A stretch of 64,000 nucleotides of DNA from Onchidella celtica (lineage: Eukaryota > Mollusca > Gastropoda > Systellommatophora > Onchidiidae), in contig OZ007570.1 of NCBI GenBank assembly GCA_963931925.1, forward strand, positions 1,306,001-1,370,000. The letters run 5' to 3'. Position numbers and translations under genes: made by a program. Shown here piece by piece: positions 57,257 to 64,000 of the stretch. Within the stretch, counting starts at the first letter, position 1. The number at the start of each line of letters is the position of its first letter. A model generated the notes under the pieces. That model saw nothing but the letters and a program-made list of their open reading frames with translations. It searched no databases and had not been told where the DNA came from.

Positions 57257-57450
57257 TTCTTTGTATGTGACTCCTCTGAATGTCTTGCAGCACAACGCTA
57301 CAGCTAACAGGCTGGAGCATCTTCTCGTGACAGTGTGATGTATGTAAACACGGGTACGGGTTCCCCGAAGAGGCGACACAGGTCCAGCAGGGCTGGCCCC
57401 CCAGGCTGATCGGGACACAACTGTAGGACAGGCACAGGTGCTCGGGTTTA
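57257..57450 (-). CDS. PGRP gene, first PGRP exon found, with a 1-base frameshift
   Basis: Acceptor TTTATCCCACAG, donor GTACAG. Encodes NPSTCACPTVVSRSAWGA and RVYIHHTVTRRCSS, the start of a PGRP domain; the first His of HHT is a zinc ligand in amidase PGRPs. After CSS the conserved continuation (VSCSVVLQDIQRSHIQR) is found in a different frame. The family spacing of five residues between the two cysteines is met if one base is missing near 57306-57312. As sequenced the domain cannot be read through, so this allele is a pseudogene or the base is a sequencing error. The exon enters in phase 1; the upstream exon with start codon and signal peptide was not identified. Confidence 0.85.
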
Positions 57451-57516
57451 CTGTGGGATAAACAACATGAAAAAGTTCCGTGAAACTACATTTTGGCAGT
57501 GGTGTAATGTGGGCGT

Positions 57517-58647
57517 TGTCAAGAACAGATTTGATTCATAAATGTTTCCACTGAGTAAATTTTTGTGAGAGAGCAGTGAGTAATTTTTACAAACGTAATT
57601 ATTGTGCGAGCCAGCATAACTTGGTCTCGTGAACAATTTGTTTTGAACAGTTTTTTTCCTAATAGATAGACAGAAGGTGTGGGGAAGGATAGACGGACAG
57701 CGTAGGTGTGCATGGCTGAGCACTTTTTATATCTCGTGTTTTGAACTAGGTTTAGTAGAGAGGGAAGGGGTGAGTAGGAATTAAATGTTATTGAGACGTC
57801 TGTTAACGTACAGAAAATCCGTGATCCAGAGTAAAAGCTCGGGGTTTTGAACATGTTAAGAATTTATTGCTATGAAATTACATTTTATTGTCTTGAGTGA
57901 TTCGACCTTTGATGTCGACCCAAGGTCGTTGCGTAGGGCTGTTACTTAAAATAACTCGGTTCGGCAGCTGAGCTAGAGGTGGTTGCACCAATCAAATGTA
58001 TGAATCTGGACGGAAGGTCGAGACATAGCTTTAGTATTTAAATCCGTGCAGAGCTTAGATAGATGCCACATGTAGACAATCCATTTACGAGGTGGACGGC
58101 GATAGTCCTCAGCCAGATGAGAGACATAAGAGACGCAGTTGAGCAGTCCATATTGTGAGGAGCGCCATGAGTTAAAGCTCCAGAGCCGAAGCTACTTGGT
58201 TTGATATAAACCCACAGCGTTTACATCCAGCGCTCTCACTCCCAGTGAGGGCCGCATGGTGAGAGTCCATACTAATTTGTAATGATGAAAGTGAACCGTT
58301 CTACTTACTTTTGAAGACAGTTTCAGAGCGACCGCCAGACAACGCATGGTTGTACAAGCATTCTCCATGGCGTGTCTAGAGGAAATGTCCATATCATAAC
58401 ATGTCTCATTGAATTAATAGAATTTAAACTGTTATATCCGTCGCCACGTGCGCGGATTCTATTTGGCATATAACTCATATGACCTGCAAGTAGTTAGAGT
58501 GAATAAGTTATTCTTTATAGAAAGCTGTAGTTTCATTAGTAGATTCAGTTGCCTTTGAATTGATATTTATATTTATAATTATATTTGATACATTAATTCC
58601 TGTAATTAAACTGCCCTACAGTTCTGCTAAAAATCAAAGCAATTGAT
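57517..58647 (+). repeat. left arm of 1.13-kb inverted repeat
   Basis: 1,131 bases, reverse complement of 58748-59877 with only two differences noticed (one substitution and one extra C, both near the spacer). Open frames in one arm (57519-57854, 58192-58392 on minus) recur exactly in the other. The short frame MENACTTMRCLAVALKLSSK, followed by GTAAGT, looks like a possible exon but its phase does not fit the next PGRP exon. Confidence 0.95.
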
Positions 58648-58747
58648 GTGGGTTAGATGGGGATAATTCGACTGACACTCTTTCGAGGTCCGCTCCCACA
58701 ATCGACGAACACACAAAAAAAATACTTGCACTCTAAAAACTAAATAA
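58648..58747. other. spacer of the inverted repeat
   Basis: 100 unique bases separating the two arms. No coding or RNA signature. Confidence 0.9.
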
Positions 58748-59877
58748 ATCAATTGCTTTGATTTTTAGCAGAACTGTAGGCAGTTTAATTACAGGAATTA
58801 ATGTAACAAATATAATTATAAATATAAATATCAATTCAAAGGCAACTGAATCTACTAATGAAACTACAGCTTTCTATAAAGAATAACTTATTCACTCTAA
58901 CTACTTGCAGGTCATATGAGTTATATGCCAAATAGAATCCGCGCACGTGGCGACGGATATAACAGTTTAAATTCTATTAATTCAATGAGACATGTTATGA
59001 TATGGACATTTCCTCTAGACACGCCATGGAGAATGCTTGTACAACCATGCGTTGTCTGGCGGTCGCTCTGAAACTGTCTTCAAAAGTAAGTAGAACGGTT
59101 CACTTTCATCATTACAAATTAGTATGGACTCTCACCATGCGGCCCTCACTGGGAGTGAGAGCGCTGGATGTAAACGCTGTGGGTTTATATCAAACCAAGT
59201 AGCTTCGGCTCTGGAGCTTTAACTCATGGCGCTCCTCACAATATGGACTGCTCAACTGCGTCTCTTATGTCTCTCATCTGGCTGAGGACTATCGCCGTCC
59301 ACCTCGTAAATGGATTGTCTACATGTGGCATCTATCTAAGCTCTGCACGGATTTAAATACTAAAGCTATGTCTCGACCTTCCGTCCAGATTCATACATTT
59401 GATTGGTGCAACCACCTCTAGCTCAGCTGCCGAACCGAGTTATTTTAAGTAACAGCCCTACGCAACGACCTTGGGTCGACATCAAAGGTCGAATCACTCA
59501 AGACAATAAAATGTAATTTCATAGCAATAAATTCTTAACATGTTCAAAACCCCGAGCTTTTACTCTGGATCACGGATTTTCTGTACGTTAACAGACGTCT
59601 CAATAACATTTAATTCCTACTCACCCCTTCCCTCTCTACTAAACCTAGTTCAAAACACGAGATATAAAAAGTGCTCAGCCATGCACACCTACGCTGTCCG
59701 TCTATCCTTCCCCACACCTTCTGTCTATCTATTAGGAAAAAAACTGTTCAAAACAAATTGTTCACGAGACCAAGTTATGCTGGCTCGCACAATAATTACG
59801 TTTGTAAAAATTACTCACTGCTCTCTCACAAAAATTTACTCAGTGGAAACATTTATGAATCAAATCTGTTCTTGACA
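58748..59877 (-). repeat. right arm of 1.13-kb inverted repeat
   Basis: 1,130 bases, reverse complement of 57517-58647. Outside the arms (before 57517 and after 59877) the sequences diverge abruptly. Confidence 0.95.
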
Positions 59878-60055
59878 GGCGTGGCCACAGAGGTGGCTGC
59901 CCCAGGCGCAAAATTTCCAAACTGTCTCTGTTCAAACTGCCAGTTGTGAAGGAAGTTTCTGAAAACTTAAATTAATCAAAACGTATCGGGGATTTACAAT
60001 GAGCTTTACTGAGTAACGTAGCAATTCTGTCCATTGAGATTTTTTGTATTTGTAT

Positions 60056-60166
60056 TTTGTATTTGTATAACTCTTTAATCCCATTTGGGAAATTTGCCTT
60101 TGTGCCATTGCAGCCCAGTTATAACTGGAGCAGGCACGTCGTCGCCACAGTGCAGCGCCGGTCGGC
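60056..60166 (+). repeat. dispersed repeat with CCCATTTGGGAAATTTGCC, copy 2
   Basis: Same ordered motifs as 35645-35755, in the other orientation, followed by a (GTT)n and G-rich tract. Confidence 0.65.
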
Positions 60167-60379
60167 GGTCGTTGTTGTTGTTGTTGTTTTTGGGGTAGGG
60201 GGGGGGAGGAGCAGGAGGGAGGAAGGGGGTGGGGGGGGGGTAGGGATGATTTCAATAGTGTTATTGAAAAATGTGCACAAATTGAAACCAGGCGGTTTTA
60301 ATAAACGCACTTTAATTACATCTGTATTTTCTTAAAACACAATACATGTGCCTTTTGGGGGGGGGGGTGAGGGGGGGGG
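60167..60379. other. (GTT)n and G-rich tract
   Basis: A GTT microsatellite at about 60169-60187 followed by several G runs up to the start of the LTR. Nothing coding. Confidence 0.6.
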
Positions 60380-61211
60380 TGTCACGAGTGGAGTGAGCGG
60401 GATTCAAGGATTACGGGGGCATGGAAGTGTAGGATTGACTCACGGGATAGTGAGGCTGCTTACCTATATTGACTTCTGTTAGTTAACGTTGAAGCGTGCA
60501 TGTTGTGAGTGAAGTTGAGGCGTAGTAGAGGCAAAATCTGAATAGTCAGATGACTGCAAGTTAAGAGGTCCCAGGGGACAGACGTGAGATCAGAGCAGTC
60601 GGGAGATTCTTGTGTGTTTTCCAGTGATGACTGGTGCCGGGGTCGGGCAGAGACGCCACCCGCGGTGAGCGGACTTGTGCCGGGGTTGGGCAGAAGGCTA
60701 CCCACAGGCCGCCTGAGTGAAGCTGTCGCGCAGGACAGCGAGAGCACATGAGTCGTGGCAGTCTGGCCACAGACAGGGACGTTGTTATTGTCCTTATTGC
60801 TATTACGATGTTAATGTGCTATTACGATGTTAATGTGCCATTGAGAATATAATGTGCTATTGAAATAGTAATGTACTGTTAAGACCTCGAGGGGAGATTG
60901 AGATACGGAGATTAGGTTGAGCAGGCGCCAATAAGAGAGGCCAGCAAGTAATATATATATAGATGTGAGGCTGAGGCCAGAGCATATTTTAGAAAAGTAT
61001 CATCGGGTTGTGGACCCGTAGAGGAATGAATGTCGGGAGTGCTGACCATTGTATGGTATTTGAATTGAATAATGTAATGCACGTATCTCTTTATCTTTAT
61101 GTTTAATAAATGTGTGAGTCTGATGGGTTGTTCTGTTAAGTGTTATACGTGTTCGTTCGTGATTGTTGTCCTGTTATGATTATTACATCTCCCAGTCTGG
61201 GATTTGTGACA
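60380..61211 (+). repeat. 5' LTR of a second LTR retrotransposon
   Basis: Begins TGTCACGAGTGG and ends TTTGTGACA, so the ends form the inverted repeat TGTCAC/GTGACA. A TATA-like tract is at about 60952-60961 and AATAAA at 61105-61110. A primer-binding site follows at once. The partner LTR is beyond the window, so the 832-base length is inferred from the end motifs and the PBS. Confidence 0.75.
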
Positions 61212-61250
61212 CTGGGGGCTCGTCCGTTGTGACACTGGGGGCTCGTCCGT
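61205..61250 (+). repeat. 23-bp tandem duplication over the LTR/PBS junction
   Basis: Two exact copies of a 23-base unit that starts TGTGACAC and contains the primer-binding site. The first occupies 61205-61227 and the second 61228-61250. Confidence 0.9.
61213..61226 (+). promoter_or_regulatory. primer-binding site (tRNA-Pro type)
   Basis: TGGGGGCTCGTCCG matches the complement of the tRNA-Pro 3' end used by some retroviruses and LTR elements. A second copy at 61236-61249 lies in the tandem duplication. Confidence 0.8.
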
Positions 61251-62235
61251 TGTGTCACTCGCCCGTTTAGTTTACCTGTGGTCATTTTGACATTGTGTAT
61301 TCCTCATATCTAGTTGTTTTTCTGTTGTGCTAGGAATTCGTGCTGTTGTCTTTTGTTCGTGGGATGAATGGAAATTTCATGATGGTATAATTTATGTATA
61401 TTTATGAATATGTATTGATGCATGTATTGCTATAGATATGTACTAATGTGTGATTGAATTTTCACAGAGAGAGTGTGTGTGCCAGCCTGAGGAGACAAGC
61501 AGCCAGAGCTCCGTGTAAGGGAAGAACTTAAAGTCAAAGTTGAAAGTTAAGTGAAACTGAAATTTTGTGCCCTGGATTGTGGGCTGTTCCTTTGATCTGT
61601 CTTTTTCTCTGTTTTTTGCTGTTTTTGTTGTCATTGACTATATGGGCGGTGGCGTGGGTTTGCTGTGGTGAACTTGGTTTATCCTCTTCGGGAGGTGGGC
61701 TAATCTTGGAACCACGTTCATCACGGTGAACAGTTCTTTAGGGCTTTGTGATTGTTTAGCTGTAGCGTCGATATCTTCTCTGTTTCTGCAGGAAGACGTA
61801 TTCTCTTGTCCCCTCTCTTACCTATCTGTAGATACGTTCTTTTTTTCAGGCTCTGTTCTTGTTCGTACCTTGTAGTGTAATCGGTGTAGTTAGGTTGCAT
61901 TTTTTTTCCCATTATAGTTTTTTTTTACAAGCCTTTGTCTTAGTCTGGTTCGTTGTCCTTGATGTCCTTGTGGTCCTTCTACTGAATTTCCTCATTCTTG
62001 TCTTTTCTATTCTCTGTTGTTATTTAATAGTGCTATACATTTTATGAACATAGAATTAGTTAGAGAGTATGCTATAAAAGGTTCAGTTAGGTGTGTTTCT
62101 GAATAGCATTTGAAAATAGTGCTTGTTATTGTAGTGGCATAATTTCAGGTCTCGGGATACGTCGGTTATAATAAGCTTATAGTAAGTACATAAACAGTTA
62201 TTGTATTTCAAATTGTATAATAATAAATCCGTGAA
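61251..62235 (+). other. leader of the second LTR element
   Basis: About 1 kb of non-coding leader between the PBS and the gag start. Short upstream frames are present but none looks coding. Confidence 0.55.
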
Positions 62236-64000
62236 ATGGCGGATCTCCGTGAGCTCATGAAAGTGGGTACGGAACTTGGCCTTGAAGGCGTAGAGCTACG
62301 CGGCTGGATTAAAGAGCAGCAAGCGGAATTGCGCGAGGAGCGTGCTAAAGATAGAGAGCGAGAAAGAGAAGCTAAAGATACAGAGCGGCAGCAGGAAAGA
62401 GAGGCTAAGGATAAGGAGCAGGAAAGAGAGGCTAAGGATAAGGAGCAGGAAAGAGAGGCTAAGGATAAGGAGCAGGAAAGGGAGTTAAAGTTAAGGGAGA
62501 TAGAAGCTCAAGAACGGGAGATAGAGGCTAGGGATAAGCAACAGGAGATAGAGGCGCGAGTAAGAATCGCAGAATTAGAAATCAAGAAGAATGCGCCAAC
62601 GGAAACAGTTGAGCGGCAGGGGCAAAATAAAAGTGTTCGCATTAAGCTGCCGACGTTCGACGACCGGAAGGACGATATAGACGCCTTCCTTTACAGGTTC
62701 GAACTAAATGCACAACTGCAATGGGGGGAGAATAAGCAATTATGGTCCACGTACCTGGCATCCTTATTGCAGGGGCGAGCGTTAACCTACTTTAAAGAGT
62801 TACAGCGCGAAGACGTGCATGATTACGATAAGCTGAAGGCTTTGCTGCTTCGCCGATTTGCGCGTACGGAGGAATATTTCCGGGAGCAGTTTAGGCGGGC
62901 ACGTGCAGATACCAGGGAGGACTTTGCTGCCTTCGTCGCGAGACTGACAGAGTATTTTACGAACTGGTTGGACTTGTCCCATGTGGGCGCAGATTTTGCT
63001 AAATTGAAAGACCTAATGATCCGTGACCAGCTGTACGCGTCGTGCCATAAAGATTTAGTGGCTTTTCTCAAAGAAAACGAACCCGCGACGGTGCAGGAGG
63101 CGTCAAAGTTGGCGGAAGCATACCGTACGGCACATCCGTCCAAACCAGTCGCGAGGGCGTACGTACAGGATGCTGGTTACGTCGCCGTGGTTGAGGGGTC
63201 ACCGACAGGACAGAGAGACAGGTCACGTCAGCGTGGTGCCTATAATGGGCAAGCCCAGGTTCAACGTAGAGGGTATTATCAATCACCTGCATGTGGAGCC
63301 GGTAAGTTTGACCGAGCAGGAGGGCTAGGTCGCGGTAATGGCCGAGGGCGGTTTGTAACCTTTGCCGATCATCGACGGCATAGGGACTTTAGTTCCGGTC
63401 GCGATGGGTCACGGGGACCCAGGTCTAGCGGAACACAGGGAGCGGAATGTTGGACTTGCGGACGCGTAGGTCATTTTTCGCGGGATTGTAGGACCGCGAA
63501 ATGTTGGAACTGCGGAAGAGCAGGTCACATCAGGGTAAATTGTCCTGCAGGTAGGATAGCGGCGAGCGTGGATGGCAATCACGGTAGCTCCACTCCATGT
63601 TCCCCTAATAAATTTCATCATGCGGCCGCGTGTGTTACATCGGACAACGGAGGCGGACAGTATTCTAAGTGTCCCAGTTGTGAAAAATTGTTATCTTCCG
63701 GTGTTTTACCTTGTGGGAGAAAGATTCCCGTTATAAATTCATGTCATACAGGGGGTGGTCTTAGGGTTTATCCGGGGTTTGTTGGGGACGAGCCGGTCTC
63801 GGTTTTACGGGATACAGGATCTACCGTTGTGGGGGTGCATAGAGACTGCATTCGGGATTCGCAGCTTACAGGTGAGACTGTCCCGTGCATTCAATTTTCA
63901 GGGGCCATTGAGAAATTACCATTGGCAAAGATAGTGATTGATACGCCTTTCCTTAGCGGGGAAGTCGAAGCAGTCGTTGGTTTTTTTCCAGGCGCCCAGC
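62236..64000 (+). CDS. gag-protease polyprotein of a Gypsy-type LTR element (runs off window)
   Basis: Open for 588 codons from ATG 62236 to the window end with no stop. N-terminus MADLRELMKVGTELGLEG, then a highly charged coiled-coil-like stretch (about residues 30-120) with three 9-residue repeats (AKDKEQERE). A capsid-like domain follows (IKLPTFDDRKDDIDAFLYRFE, LSHVGADFAKLKDLMIRDQL), then an Arg/Gly-rich segment and two CCHC zinc knuckles (CWTCGRVGHFSRDC at 405-418, CWNCGRAGHIRVNC about 423-436). An aspartic protease begins with RDTGST near residue 526. The order gag, zinc knuckles, protease fits Ty3/Gypsy; RT and integrase should lie beyond 64000. The frame is intact so far, so the copy may be young. 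Confidence 0.9.
   Translation, partial: MADLRELMKVGTELGLEGVELRGWIKEQQAELREERAKDREREREAKDTERQQEREAKDKEQEREAKDKEQEREAKDKEQERELKLREIEAQEREIEARDKQQEIEARVRIAELEIKKNAPTETVERQGQNKSVRIKLPTFDDRKDDIDAFLYRFELNAQLQWGENKQLWSTYLASLLQGRALTYFKELQREDVHDYDKLKALLLRRFARTEEYFREQFRRARADTREDFAAFVARLTEYFTNWLDLSHVGADFAKLKDLMIRDQLYASCHKDLVAFLKENEPATVQEASKLAEAYRTAHPSKPVARAYVQDAGYVAVVEGSPTGQRDRSRQRGAYNGQAQVQRRGYYQSPACGAGKFDRAGGLGRGNGRGRFVTFADHRRHRDFSSGRDGSRGPRSSGTQGAECWTCGRVGHFSRDCRTAKCWNCGRAGHIRVNCPAGRIAASVDGNHGSSTPCSPNKFHHAAACVTSDNGGGQYSKCPSCEKLLSSGVLPCGRKIPVINSCHTGGGLRVYPGFVGDEPVSVLRDTGSTVVGVHRDCIRDSQLTGETVPCIQFSGAIEKLPLAKIVIDTPFLSGEVEAVVGFFPGAQ

Noticed and set aside
57519..57854. 111-residue open frame present twice
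   Set aside because: It is duplicated because it lies in both arms of the inverted repeat; it has no domain or start context and lies in inferred non-coding sequence.

Overview
This window looks like intergenic and intronic DNA from a large, repeat-rich invertebrate genome, most likely a marine mollusc (a gastropod is my best guess, from general familiarity only). There is no operon structure or dense coding. The sequence holds many short microsatellites, G/C homopolymer runs, several families of short TIR elements, four or more lineages of non-LTR retrotransposon, two Ty3/Gypsy-type LTR elements, and one split host gene with GT-AG introns.

Layout. 1-6.5 kb: a TIR repeat (659-1080), a related repeat (2515-2945) and a 5'-truncated CR1/Jockey-like LINE (3477-6489). 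6.5-15 kb: mostly unassigned DNA with a TIR element, a hAT MITE and dispersed repeats. 15.3-19.7 kb: a near full-length RTE-type LINE on the minus strand with a 12-bp target-site duplication; a second, truncated RTE of another family is nested inside it, so the two long reading frames there are both chimeric. 20-43 kb: mainly unassigned DNA with a 46-bp tandem array of 16 copies, a 50-bp perfect palindrome between direct repeats, a tRNA-derived SINE and LINE fragments. 43.9-49.0 kb: a young Gypsy element with 209-bp LTRs identical by eye, a 5-bp TSD, PBS, PPT and a gag-pol frame broken once. 60.4-64 kb: the 5' LTR, a duplicated primer-binding site and the open gag/protease frame of a second LTR element that runs off the window.

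The only convincing host gene is on the minus strand, about 57.45 to 52.15 kb. Three exons encode a peptidoglycan recognition protein (PGRP, amidase_2-like) domain, and two further exons each encode one small cysteine-rich module with a CPG...CC signature. Splice phases agree across the chain (1-0-1-1-1), so I read these as one gene: PGRP domain plus at least two C-terminal Cys-rich modules. The first exon carries a one-base frameshift between conserved blocks. Directly upstream of that exon is a 1.13-kb, almost perfect inverted repeat with a 100-bp spacer, which is either a recent foldback duplication or an assembly artefact. Transposon fragments (a LINE 3' end, an RTE fragment, a TIR element) sit in the introns.

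All calls come from reading the sequence by eye; no alignment or database search was run, and exon and repeat edges may be off by a few bases.
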